From assembly GCA_947377705.1 (NCBI GenBank), contig CANCGU010000001.1:1-47903 (forward strand): a DNA stretch of 47,903 nt, read 5' to 3'. This DNA comes from Comamonadaceae bacterium. Lineage in GTDB: Bacteria; Pseudomonadota; Gammaproteobacteria; Burkholderiales; Burkholderiaceae. Each line of letters begins with the position of its first letter. The stretch's first letter is position 1. The notes under the pieces are model-generated. The model was not told where the DNA came from and ran no database searches. It saw nothing but the letters and a program-made list of their open reading frames with translations. Shown here one piece after another: positions 1-7,580 of this stretch. A program made the position numbers and the translations under genes.

Positions 1-1052
1 GAGACTTTGTGGTCTTGGATCATCTTCCAGAAGCGGCCAGCGTCTGGGTAAGTGGGCACGCCTTCAAACACGATTTCTGTGCCACCCAAAGCCAATGGGC
101 CGTAGGTGATGTACGTGTGGCCTGTGACCCAACCGATGTCGGCGGTACACCAGAACACGTCGTTGTCTTTCAAGTCAAACGTCCACTTGGTGGTCAGGGC
201 TGCGTGCAGAAGATAGCCACCGGTGCTGTGTTGCACGCCTTTGGGCTTGCCAGTGGAGCCCGAGGTGTAGAGCAAGAACAGGGGGTGCTCAGCGCCCACC
301 CATTCTGGTTCGCAGGTGGTGGCTTGTTGTGCAGCCAACTCGGCCAACCATGTGTCGCGGCCTGCTTTCATGGCGATGTCGCCACCGGTGCGCTTGACCA
401 CCAACACGTTTTTCACAGAGTCGCAACCGCCCAAAGTCAGGGCTTCGTCGACGATGGCTTTCAAGGGCAGGGCTTTGCCGCCGCGCACTTGTTGGTCTGC
501 GGTGATGATGGCCACAGCGCCTGTGTCTTCCACGCGGTCACGCAAGGATTGGGCGGAGAAGCCGCCAAACACCACCGAGTGGGTCGCGCCGATGCGGGCA
601 CACGCTTGCATGGCGGCTACGCCTTCGATCGACATGGAGATGTAGATCATCACGCGGTCGCCTTTTTTCACGCCGACTGATTTGAGGGCGTTGGCGTATT
701 GGCAAGTCTTGGCCAGCAATTGGCTGTAGGTGGCTTTGGTCACTTCGCCGCCGTCGGCTTCGAAGATGATGGCGGTCTTGTCGCCCAAGCCTTTTTCGAT
801 GTTGCGGTCCAAGCAGTTGTAAGAGGCGTTCAAGGTGCCGTCTTCAAACCACTTGAAGAAAGGGGCGTTGCTCTCGTCGAGCACTTTGGTGAAAGGGGTC
901 TTCCAGCTCAGCAACTCGCGTGCTTGCTCGGCCCAAAAGCCTTCGTAATCTGTGTCTGCTTTTTTGCACAAGGCTTCGTAAGCGGCCATGCCGGATACGT
1001 TGGCTTGTTTGACGAACTCAGCTGATGGCTGGTGAATGGTGATGTCGCTCAT
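1..1052 (-). CDS. acs: Acetyl-CoA synthetase, 3' end cut by window edge
   Basis: This AMP-forming ligase activates acetate to acetyl-CoA in the cytoplasm. About 350 N-terminal codons are visible and the frame is still open at base 1, so roughly the last 300 residues of a ~650-residue enzyme lie outside. The translation starts [19 protein letters not shown]. It has the N-terminal ACS pattern ([19 protein letters not shown]) and the adenylation P-loop [14 protein letters not shown], followed by [14 protein letters not shown]. The ATG at 1050-1052 is preceded by an AGGAG ribosome site. The next gene upstream on this strand, zorC, ends 124 bases away, and an inverted repeat lies between them, so acs probably has its own promoter. 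The assignment is firm from motifs. Confidence 0.95.
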   Translation of the reverse strand, partial: MSDITIHQPSAEFVKQANVSGMAAYEALCKKADTDYEGFWAEQARELLSWKTPFTKVLDESNAPFFKWFEDGTLNASYNCLDRNIEKGLGDKTAIIFEADGGEVTKATYSQLLAKTCQYANALKSVGVKKGDRVMIYISMSIEGVAAMQACARIGATHSVVFGGFSAQSLRDRVEDTGAVAIITADQQVRGGKALPLKAIVDEALTLGGCDSVKNVLVVKRTGGDIAMKAGRDTWLAELAAQQATTCEPEWVGAEHPLFLLYTSGSTGKPKGVQHSTGGYLLHAALTTKWTFDLKDNDVFWCTADIGWVTGHTYITYGPLALGGTEIVFEGVPTYPDAGRFWKMIQDHKV

Positions 1053-1115
1053 GAACCGGTCTCCTCTTATATGGCGGTATCTGTCAAAACCCCGTGACTG
1101 TGGGGCGGCGCTCTT

Positions 1116-1153
1116 ACAAGGGTCTGACTGATTCGGAGCTGACAAACCCTTGT
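1116..1153. promoter_or_regulatory. Inverted repeat upstream of acs
   Basis: ACAAGGGTCTG (1116-1126) and CAAACCCTTGT (1143-1153) are 11-base arms with one mismatch, separated by 16 bases. They lie about 65-100 bases upstream of the acs start and about 25 bases after the zorC stop. The repeat could be an operator for acs or a weak hairpin at the end of the zor transcript. It has no T-tract, so an intrinsic terminator is unlikely. Which protein would bind it cannot be told from the sequence. Confidence 0.35.
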
Positions 1154-1176
1154 ATTTGTCTTAAGTCAATGTAGTC

Positions 1177-2610
1177 TTAGTTCGTGCCTGATTCGCCGGG
1201 CATGAGGTCGGTCAGGTCTAGGTGAATACCCAGGTGCTGGGCGATGAATTGGCGTGCCGTATCCTGCCAACCGCCCAGTTCGGATTCGTAATGCAGCAAG
1301 CCCGGATCGTCCAGCTGGCCGTCGTTGAAGTCTAAAGTGGTGGGAAAGCGCAGCTGGAATAGTTCGTATTCTGATTGGTACAGCTTGGGTGCTTGTTTGG
1401 CTGTCATAGGTATCGCCCTTAGGCGACCTTGGTGGCTCCAGTCGCAAAACAAAATGTTGCCCATGCGCAGCATCAACACACATTGGTTAGGTGCAATCTT
1501 GCCCAAAATTTTGGCATAGCTCAGTTCACCGCTGGGGTCGATTTTTTGCAGCTGTTCAACGGCTTGCTCGCCCAAGGCAATCCATGCTTCCAAGATATGG
1601 CCGGCATGGAAATAGGCTTCCCAGAAGCGACGCCGGTAGGGGCCAATGTCGTCCTCGGTGTGGCGCAAGATTTCAAAAAACGCATCCATGGTGCGGCTGG
1701 TCAGCCAGCGGCTCGCGGTCTCAATGGCTTCGCGTCGCACACCCAGCCAACCTGCATGGTTGTGGCGTGGGTCGCCCAAGGTGCGCAGCAACTGGGACAG
1801 CAGGGCATTTTTCACGTCTTGTGGCGGATTGCGCTCAAACCATGGTGAGAGCAGGCTGTACGCAAACTCGTCGCGGCACAGGGGGTAGCGCAAGCGTTGC
1901 GTGGGTTGGCCGATGTCGTGCATGGCCCATTCGCACATGCGCTTCACGTAGCCGATGGAACTTCGAATTTCTTCGGGCGCTTGCAAGGCTTCTAAAAACG
2001 CTTGCTTGCAAAAGTTATTCAGCCAAAAGCCTTGGGTGAGCGCATGACGTTCTTGCCACTGCGTCAAGGTTTTGTCGGCAGGCATGCCAAGGATGTCATT
2101 GGCCACATGCACAGGACCGTTGAGGGGGTCCAGCACATCAAGGGTGGTGATGAGCCGCTCTAGCCCAAACGCCTCCGTCTCGGACAGCGAGGCCAACACA
2201 CGGGAATCTAAGAAAAACGTACGTGCGGTGTGCGCCAGCTTCAAGAACACCGGGTTCTCGGGGCTGAACCCTTGCAAATAAGTGTGCAACAACCCGCGGC
2301 CCCACTTGAGCGGGCGCCGCAAAGTGAGGGCCTCCGGCAAGACGACATCAAAGTAGTGTTCGATCAGAGAAGGGTGCGCGTGCAAGCCGTGGTCAGCATC
2401 TAGCCACAACGCATAGGGAATGTGTCGCCAATCGCGCTGGCGCGGTGTGGGGCTGGTGGGCGCAAACTGCACGCGCTCAAACGCGCTGTAGGTACGCTCG
2501 CCGACGGTGCGCAAGTCGGGGTCTTTGCCAAAGCCTCCGCCGCGCTTGGTGCGCGCCGCGTGGGCCAGCTGGTCAAAGTCTTGCGGTAGGGGAGCGAAGA
2601 GCGCTTGCAT
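1177..2610 (-). CDS. zorC: ZorC-like EH_Signature protein (Zorya component)
   Basis: A 477-residue soluble protein with no signal peptide or membrane segment. The C-terminal half resembles the EH_Signature family, which includes ZorC of type I Zorya phage defence. I base this on the Trp/Arg-rich block around residues 288-346 (WLGVRREAIETASRWL, then RRRFWEAYFHAGHILEAW) and the later FCDWSH block at 388-393, followed by a Pro-Leu-Tyr patch near 408. The family is named for conserved Glu and His residues; E331 or E341 and H393 are candidates here. In type I Zorya, ZorC is thought to work on DNA with ZorD downstream of the ZorAB motor. This gene starts 9 bases after zorB and ends the operon, and no zorD follows. 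The family call is from recall of motifs, not a search. A diverged protein of other function remains possible. Confidence 0.65.
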   Translation of the reverse strand: MQALFAPLPQDFDQLAHAARTKRGGGFGKDPDLRTVGERTYSAFERVQFAPTSPTPRQRDWRHIPYALWLDADHGLHAHPSLIEHYFDVVLPEALTLRRPLKWGRGLLHTYLQGFSPENPVFLKLAHTARTFFLDSRVLASLSETEAFGLERLITTLDVLDPLNGPVHVANDILGMPADKTLTQWQERHALTQGFWLNNFCKQAFLEALQAPEEIRSSIGYVKRMCEWAMHDIGQPTQRLRYPLCRDEFAYSLLSPWFERNPPQDVKNALLSQLLRTLGDPRHNHAGWLGVRREAIETASRWLTSRTMDAFFEILRHTEDDIGPYRRRFWEAYFHAGHILEAWIALGEQAVEQLQKIDPSGELSYAKILGKIAPNQCVLMLRMGNILFCDWSHQGRLRAIPMTAKQAPKLYQSEYELFQLRFPTTLDFNDGQLDDPGLLHYESELGGWQDTARQFIAQHLGIHLDLTDLMPGESGTN

Positions 2611-2619
2611 GTTGATGGC

Positions 2620-3372
2620 TTAGCGCACCGTGTCTTGCATCTTCTTCAAGGTGCTGCTCGGGCCTTTGGTCGCACCTGTTTCGGTGGGTTGAAACGCCAG
2701 CACGAAGCGCAGCTCGACACGACGGTTTTGGATGTCGTTGTTTTTGCTACTTGGGCGCTCATCGGCGTAAGAGCTGATGCCAAAGACCGGTTGCTCGCGC
2801 TCGTTGCGGTAGCTTTGCATGCCTTCAGCGCCCAGTACTTTGTAAACCGCGCGAGCGCGGTCTAGGCCTAAGTGCCAGTTGTTGTAGTCGCCGCGGTGCA
2901 ACGGCACCGAATCGGTGTGACCTTCAATCAGGATGGTTTCAATCTCCACCTGTTGCGGGTTGGGCGGGCAGTCGGCGGGTAAATGGCGGCGTTGCGAATA
3001 GATGTAGCAAGGCAGCACTTGCTGCAGCTGTTCGGCCGATTGGCGCAGCGTGCGAACGCCCAAGCCTTCTAGCTCGGCGCTGCCGCGTGCAAACAAGGTG
3101 TCAGCAGGCAAGCTGATGACGCCTGAGACTTGGTTGATCGTCACCGGCACCCCAGCGTTTTGGAGTTTGGTGCCGATGGTGTGCACCACCGTGGCCAGTG
3201 GGTCGGCGGGGGGCTCGGGCGGTTGTTCGGGCTTGCGTGAGAGCAGCACCATCACCATCACGATGAAGATGAACAGCAGGCCAATCATCAAGTCACTGGC
3301 CGATGCCATGTAACCCGACTCTTCCACCTGCTCGTGGGTGGCTGCGGTGTTGCGGCGTGTTTTGATGAACAT
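2620..3372 (-). CDS. zorB: ZorB-like MotB/OmpA stator protein
   Basis: A 250-residue inner-membrane protein with a short cytoplasmic N-terminus, one membrane helix (about residues 27-44, DLMIGLLFIFIVMVMVLL) and a periplasmic OmpA-like domain (about 80-235). Asp27 at the start of the helix matches the ion-binding Asp of MotB and ZorB. The OmpA part has the peptidoglycan-binding pattern GHTDSVPLHRGDYNNWHLG, LDRARAV and NRRVELRF. The length is that expected for ZorB. ZorA and ZorB form a membrane motor complex in Zorya. The gene starts 24 bases after zorA and 9 bases separate its stop from zorC. There is no clear Shine-Dalgarno sequence, which fits translational coupling. A generic MotB-like protein is the alternative, but the flanking genes favour Zorya. 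Confidence 0.75.
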   Translation of the reverse strand: MFIKTRRNTAATHEQVEESGYMASASDLMIGLLFIFIVMVMVLLSRKPEQPPEPPADPLATVVHTIGTKLQNAGVPVTINQVSGVISLPADTLFARGSAELEGLGVRTLRQSAEQLQQVLPCYIYSQRRHLPADCPPNPQQVEIETILIEGHTDSVPLHRGDYNNWHLGLDRARAVYKVLGAEGMQSYRNEREQPVFGISSYADERPSSKNNDIQNRRVELRFVLAFQPTETGATKGPSSTLKKMQDTVR

Positions 3373-3396
3373 GGTTGACGCGTTTAACTTTGAGTC

Positions 3397-4953
3397 TTAA
3401 GCCTTGGGTGGCAAAGCGTCGATGAACTCGTCCAACACTTCTTCAAGGTTGGTGATGCTGCCGCTGAGCTGATTGACCGCACTGGCCAAGTGTTGGTCCA
3501 TCTTGGTGTGTAGGTCGGCAATTTGGGTGCTATAGCCCGACACGCCTTGGGTGAGGGCGTCGACTGTGCCCGTGAGCGCTTTTTGGGCGTCTTGCAAATG
3601 CGTGCGCACATGGCCCAGTGCTTCTTCGGCAGACACGGCGCTGGTTTTGAGCGTGTCCACGGTTTGGCCGAGGGCTTGATTCATCGGCACCAACGCTTCT
3701 TTGAAGTCACTCGCCGCTGCGCGTTGCAGGTTGACTGAGCTTTCAATGGCGTTCGCGCTGTCTTTGAACTTGTCGGCCATCTGATCAATTTTGTCGACCG
3801 TCCCTTGTAAGCCCGACATGGCGCCTTGCACACTGGCAATGGTTTGGCCAAAGCTGTTGAGCAAGGTTTCCATTTGCTGCGTACCTTGGTTGCCTGCAGA
3901 GGCAGCGCGGCCAAGGGCAGCGTCTAGGTCGGTCACGGTGGCGCGGGTGGTTTGAATGGTTTGGGCCAAGGTCGTGACCGCATCGTTGAACGAAGCGAGG
4001 CCGTTTTCAATGCCTTGCGTCATCGCTGCGCCGGCTTTGCTCAACTCGCCCGCAGCTTGGCTGCCGGCGCTGCCAAAGCTTTGACTCGATGTCTGGATGG
4101 TGTCGGCCAATGTACCGATCTTGTCAAACGCGGGTTGCATCGTGCGCGAGAGGGCATCGCCAATCGCGTTGGCAAAGTCATCCTCGAAGCGGCGCAGTTG
4201 ACTCACCTGTGAGCGGTTCTCATCCAAGATGTCTTGGAACAAGGCCAGTTGCATGCGCACGCTGGCTTCGGCTGCGTTGTCGGGAACGCGTGCGCGTAGG
4301 GTGTGGCACAGGGTGTCGATGCTGGCCTGCAAGTTTTCTAGTGCCACTTTGGCACGCCAGTTCCACACCAGCGAACACAACAAGCCCGCGATGGATGTGA
4401 TGAACTTGCCCCCGGCTGTGGCAATGAGTGACTGCAACGCTTGGTCTTGTTGACGTGCCGACACATCCAGCGCATTGAGCGCCAAGCCCGCTTGTTGCAA
4501 GGCCACGGCCAAGAAGATGAAGGTACACATCAAACCAAAACCAATCAGCAAATTGGGCATGGTCTCGAACAAGGCGAGGTTCATGCGGCCACCCAACACG
4601 CTGCGTACCGTCCAGGTGTCGGCATGGCTGCGAAAACTGTAACTGCTGTGTGGGCCTTGGTTTAGTTTGTGGTTAGTGCCGTGTTGCATCGGCAGGTCAA
4701 TCAGGCCGGCCTCGGTTTCGCGCAGTAAAAACTTCAACTCGTTGTCGGTGGTTTGGGTTTCGGCCAAAGCCAACGCTTCGCGGCTGCTGCCCTTGCTAGC
4801 ACCTAGGCGAGCGTCTAGCGCCACCACCTCAGCGCGCACCTTGCGAATGCGCGCTGCCCACACGCCGAAGCTGATGAGTGAGAACACAAAAATCACGGCC
4901 GCGATGGCCAGTGGCACAGCCAACTGTTCGAGTTGGAGGAGGTATTGATTCAT
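3397..4953 (-). CDS. zorA: ZorA-like MotA/ExbB channel with long cytoplasmic tail
   Basis: This is the five-helix-bundle channel subunit expected to pair with ZorB. Three hydrophobic segments are visible (about residues 13-36, 136-158 and 184-205). The last two carry the MotA/TolQ/ExbB core (LFETMPNLLIGFGLMCTF, then ATAGGKFITSIAGLLCSLVW). After residue 210 comes a tail of about 310 residues, rich in Ala, Gln, Thr and Ser, with heptad-like spacing and low-complexity MCP-like character. ExbB and TolQ lack such a tail, but ZorA proteins have one and use it to signal inside the cell. The start at 4953 is chosen over 4959 because GAGG lies 7 bases before it but only 1 base before the other ATG. 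recD ends 24 bases upstream, implying one transcript. Residue numbers count from the upstream ATG at 4959. Confidence 0.75.
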   Translation of the reverse strand: MNQYLLQLEQLAVPLAIAAVIFVFSLISFGVWAARIRKVRAEVVALDARLGASKGSSREALALAETQTTDNELKFLLRETEAGLIDLPMQHGTNHKLNQGPHSSYSFRSHADTWTVRSVLGGRMNLALFETMPNLLIGFGLMCTFIFLAVALQQAGLALNALDVSARQQDQALQSLIATAGGKFITSIAGLLCSLVWNWRAKVALENLQASIDTLCHTLRARVPDNAAEASVRMQLALFQDILDENRSQVSQLRRFEDDFANAIGDALSRTMQPAFDKIGTLADTIQTSSQSFGSAGSQAAGELSKAGAAMTQGIENGLASFNDAVTTLAQTIQTTRATVTDLDAALGRAASAGNQGTQQMETLLNSFGQTIASVQGAMSGLQGTVDKIDQMADKFKDSANAIESSVNLQRAAASDFKEALVPMNQALGQTVDTLKTSAVSAEEALGHVRTHLQDAQKALTGTVDALTQGVSGYSTQIADLHTKMDQHLASAVNQLSGSITNLEEVLDEFIDALPPKA

Positions 4954-4977
4954 AGGCATGCCTCTATTGTGAACAAC

Positions 4978-6798
4978 TTAATCGCCCAACCCACCGCTGC
5001 GCAACACACGGCGTGCGCAGCCGTTTAACAGCACGCCCAGTTGCGGCGCCCACAGTGTCAGGCGCTGGCGCGCACGCGTGAGGCCGGTGTACACCAGCTC
5101 GCGTGTGAGCACGGGCGACTCAAGTGCTGGGATCACCAGCAGCACATGCGTGAACTCTGAGCCCTGCGATTTGTGCACCGTCATGGCAAACACGGTGTCT
5201 ACGCTGTCAAGGCGCGATGGCATGACCCAGCGCACACCGCCATCCACCGCAGGGAAGGCGACGCGCAGCACGCCGTCCGGTCCGGGCAGACACAGACCGA
5301 TGTCGCCGTTCATCAGCTCAAGCGCATAGTCGTTGCGCGTCACCATCACGGGGCGGCCGGCATACCAAGGGCTTTGACCCAGGCCCAGCGCGTGCTCGAC
5401 TTGCGCGTTGAGTTGGGTCACACCCAGCGGGCCTTCACGCACGGCACACAGCACACAAAACTCGGTGAAGGCTTTGAGCAACGCCACCGCTTGCGCATCG
5501 CCGCACGGCGCAGCTGGCGCTGTTTTACTGGGGCGGTGTGCGTCTAGCAGAGCCAGCCAATTGCGCCAGCCGTAGCGCAGGCCCACAGCCAGTTTGGCGT
5601 CGCTGGCGCTGCTCAGTTGCAGGCGGGTGACGTCGGGTTCGGGTGTGTCGCCCTCAATGCTTTGTTGCAAAGGCAGTGTCGCCAGCCAATCAGGTGCGGC
5701 GTTCCACAGCACTTTGAGGGCAGGGGTGTTATCGGCCACATCCGCATTCACCGTGCGCGCCCATCGGCCAATGCCGCTCTTGGCATCGAAGCGGTGGCTG
5801 TGCCTGAGGGTGACGATTTGCGCTTTGAGCAAACTGCCTGTGCACAGCTGCGACATCACTGCGCCTGCCTCCACTGACGCCAATTGGTCTTTGTCGCCCA
5901 GCAAGATCAGGCGTGCAGTAAGCGGCACGGTTTGTAGCAAGCGAGCCATCATCTCTAGGTCAATCATTGACGCTTCGTCGACCACCACCACGTCGGTGGC
6001 AAGCTGGTGTACCTGTGTGGCGCGGCTATGGGTTTGCAGCAAACGGTGCAACGTTTGCGCTTGGGTGGGGATGCGCGCTTGCACATTGGCGGGCATTTGG
6101 GTGAGTGCGTTGCTGATTGACTCAGTCAAACGCGCCGCTGCTTTGCCCGTGGGTGCAGCGAGGTGAATTTGCAAATCGCTTGAAGACGTGCCCACCAAGA
6201 GCGACAGCAGCTTCACCACCGTGGTGGTCTTGCCCGTGCCCGGTCCTCCCGTGATGAGCGTGATGCGGTTTTGTGCTGCCACTTCGCAGGCGAGGCGTTG
6301 CATGTCGGGCTCGCCTGTTGTGATGGGTGTGAACAGCGTATCTAAGCGTTGCTGCAAATCAGCAGGGACTTTGCAGGGGATTGCCAAACGTTGCGCCAGT
6401 TGCAAACGGATGTTTTGCTCGGCAGTCCAAGCGCGGCGTAAATACAAACGCGAGCCGTCTTTGTCTTCTGTCAGCACCAGGGGTGAAGCATCGCCCTGCG
6501 TCCACGGCAACGTGCTGGCTGCTTGGTGCAAGTTTGCGGGAAGGGTTGTGGTTTGTTCTTCACGCCAGCCCAGCAATGCAGTGGCTTGGGTTTGCAACGT
6601 GGCAAGGTCAAGGCATGCATGGCCGCGTCCCCATTGGTGGCTGGCGAGAGCCGCCAGCCACAAGTGGCGTGGGTCGTCGCTGGGTTGTTTGCTGTTGAGC
6701 AAGTTGGCCAGTGATTTGTCCAAGCCTGTGAGTGGCGTAGATTGGGCCCATGAGGATTGCAACAGCGGAGCTAGTGTTGCGGTGGCTTGCTGGCTCAT
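4978..6798 (-). CDS. recD: RecBCD enzyme subunit RecD (5'-3' helicase)
   Basis: RecD is the fast 5'-3' helicase of the RecBCD helicase-nuclease. A Walker A motif (LITGGPGTGKTTT, about residues 181-193) is followed by Walker B (VVVVDEASMIDLEMMARLL) and helicase motifs III-VI, ending in TVHKSQGSEF and YTGLTRARQRL. At 606 residues it is the usual RecD length. The frame is open to 6957, but I place the start at 6798 because MSQQATATL begins a normal RecD N-terminus and the ATG overlaps the hicB stop (ATGA), implying translational coupling. recB and recC are about 18 kb away on the same strand, separated by the liv-paa block, which is unusual for an enzyme normally encoded as recC-recB-recD. zorA follows after 24 bases. 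Confidence 0.93.
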   Translation of the reverse strand: MSQQATATLAPLLQSSWAQSTPLTGLDKSLANLLNSKQPSDDPRHLWLAALASHQWGRGHACLDLATLQTQATALLGWREEQTTTLPANLHQAASTLPWTQGDASPLVLTEDKDGSRLYLRRAWTAEQNIRLQLAQRLAIPCKVPADLQQRLDTLFTPITTGEPDMQRLACEVAAQNRITLITGGPGTGKTTTVVKLLSLLVGTSSSDLQIHLAAPTGKAAARLTESISNALTQMPANVQARIPTQAQTLHRLLQTHSRATQVHQLATDVVVVDEASMIDLEMMARLLQTVPLTARLILLGDKDQLASVEAGAVMSQLCTGSLLKAQIVTLRHSHRFDAKSGIGRWARTVNADVADNTPALKVLWNAAPDWLATLPLQQSIEGDTPEPDVTRLQLSSASDAKLAVGLRYGWRNWLALLDAHRPSKTAPAAPCGDAQAVALLKAFTEFCVLCAVREGPLGVTQLNAQVEHALGLGQSPWYAGRPVMVTRNDYALELMNGDIGLCLPGPDGVLRVAFPAVDGGVRWVMPSRLDSVDTVFAMTVHKSQGSEFTHVLLVIPALESPVLTRELVYTGLTRARQRLTLWAPQLGVLLNGCARRVLRSGGLGD

Positions 6799-7127
6799 GC
6801 GGCTACGCGTTGAAGCAAAGCCTCTTGCGCCAAAGTGTTGATGCTCTTGCCTTCGGCTTGCGCCACGATGGCCAGCTTTTCGTGCAACTCGGTCGGGATG
6901 CGCAAATTGAATTTGCCTGAGAAGCTGCGTCGTGGTTCGATGCCTTTTTCGTGGCACACCTCTAAAAACACTTCGAGTGATTTCTTAAATTCAGCACGCA
7001 GTTCTTTGGGGTTCTTGCCGTAAAAGTCTGCACTGCCCGTGAGGCCCAAGATTTCACCTCTGAACATGTCCAGCTCTGCGTCGTATTCAATCTTGGCGTT
7101 GTAGCCGTTGTAGGTCATCAAATTCAT
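6795..7127 (-). CDS. hicB: HicB-type antitoxin
   Basis: A 110-residue protein in two parts. The N-terminal HicB domain (MTYNGYNAKIEYD, then FRGEILGLTGSADFYGK) neutralises the toxin. The C-terminal part (FSGKFNLRIPTELHEKLAIV and KSINTLAQEAL) is a ribbon-helix-helix DNA-binding fold expected to autoregulate the operon. The start overlaps the hicA stop by ATGA, and its own stop overlaps the recD start by ATGA, so hicA, hicB and recD look translationally coupled. A second in-frame ATG three codons later (7118) is an equally plausible start. The domain order is typical of HicB partners of this HicA subfamily. Confidence 0.85.
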   Translation of the reverse strand: MNLMTYNGYNAKIEYDAELDMFRGEILGLTGSADFYGKNPKELRAEFKKSLEVFLEVCHEKGIEPRRSFSGKFNLRIPTELHEKLAIVAQAEGKSINTLAQEALLQRVAA

Positions 7128-7378
7128 GGTGCGACTCCGTGTTGCTCAAACCATTTTCGAATGCTGGCGACAGCACCTTTGTCCGTATCTGGCGAGGGGT
7201 GAGGTCTGTGAAATACGCGGACTTCATCAAACAGCACCACTGCAATGCGGCTACCTTCTCGCTCGCTGATGTCTGCCCCAAGTTCAGCAAAGAGTGCTTC
7301 GATGTCGCGCCATTGGATGTTGGCGCTGACAGGGCGTGCATAAATGGCGTCTAAGGTTTTTTGGTGTTTGCGCTTCAT
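7124..7378 (-). CDS. hicA: HicA-type toxin (predicted mRNA interferase)
   Basis: An 84-residue protein of the HicA family, small dsRBD-like toxins that cleave mRNA. The motifs WRDIEALFAELGADI, EGSRIAVVLF, VFHRPHP and DKGAVASIRKWFEQHGV are all characteristic. Classical HicA carries Gly-Ser-His at the catalytic position. Here the triplet is Gly-Ser-Arg, with histidines later in FHRPHP, which I recall as a common variant subfamily, so loss of activity cannot be assumed. The gene is the first of the hicA-hicB-recD-zorABC run, and a perfect inverted repeat lies 11-27 bases upstream. There is no Shine-Dalgarno sequence before the ATG, so the toxin may be poorly translated. Confidence 0.82.
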   Translation of the reverse strand: MKRKHQKTLDAIYARPVSANIQWRDIEALFAELGADISEREGSRIAVVLFDEVRVFHRPHPSPDTDKGAVASIRKWFEQHGVAP

Positions 7379-7388
7379 TTATATGGTA

Positions 7389-7405
7389 CCAGTATTTAGT
7401 ACTGG
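7389..7405. promoter_or_regulatory. Probable HicB operator upstream of hicA
   Basis: CCAGTA-TTTAG-TACTGG is a perfect inverted repeat with 6-base arms and a 5-base centre, starting 11 bases before the hicA ATG. Ribbon-helix-helix antitoxins commonly repress their own promoter through such short palindromes, so HicB is the likely ligand. On the minus strand the repeat includes TACTAAAT, which could serve as a -10 element, so binding would block transcription. Binding itself is inferred. Confidence 0.5.
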
Positions 7406-7466
7406 ATTCTGGTGACTGATGAAGCGAATTGTTTGGGAACTTGATAGGCGTCCGTGCTTGTACTGA

Positions 7467-7580
7467 TTAAATTTTTCGGTGCATCGAGTGCAGCCCAATC
7501 ATGTTGCCGCTCGCATCAAACCCTGGCCTGTGCAAGATCATGTACGCAAATTTCAAACCGGCCAACGGGAATGATTAAGC
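7467..7580 (-). pseudogene. Remnant of a glyoxalase/VOC-family gene
   Basis: In the 196-base gap between paaX and hicA, two minus-strand frames carry the two ends of one protein family. The first (7572-7516) reads IPVGRFEICVHDLAQARV then stop, like the N-terminus of small VOC/glyoxalase proteins (PVGxFEIYVxDxxRA). The second, in another frame (7517-7467), reads DASGNMIGLHSMHRKI then stop, like their C-terminus (DxEGNMIGLHSM). The middle of roughly 100 codons is missing. This looks like an internally deleted, decayed gene rather than a working product. The N-terminal fragment has no start codon of its own and runs out of the paaX end. Confidence 0.6.

Noticed and set aside
9..680. Long plus-strand open frames opposite acs, recB, paaN and others (for example 26956-27804 and 14827-15471)
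   Set aside because: They lie wholly antisense to genes with clear family motifs, their translations are His-, Cys- or Arg-rich with no recognisable domains, and they lack ribosome sites. They are shadows of high-GC coding sequence.
6799..6957. Upstream extension of recD by 53 codons
   Set aside because: It overlaps hicB in another frame, its translation is not RecD-like, and the ATGA-coupled start at 6798 gives the normal N-terminus.
7124..7378. HicA judged inactive because the Gly-Ser-His motif reads Gly-Ser-Arg
   Set aside because: I recall a HicA subfamily with GSR and FHRPHP that pairs with this HicB type, so the change alone does not show inactivation.
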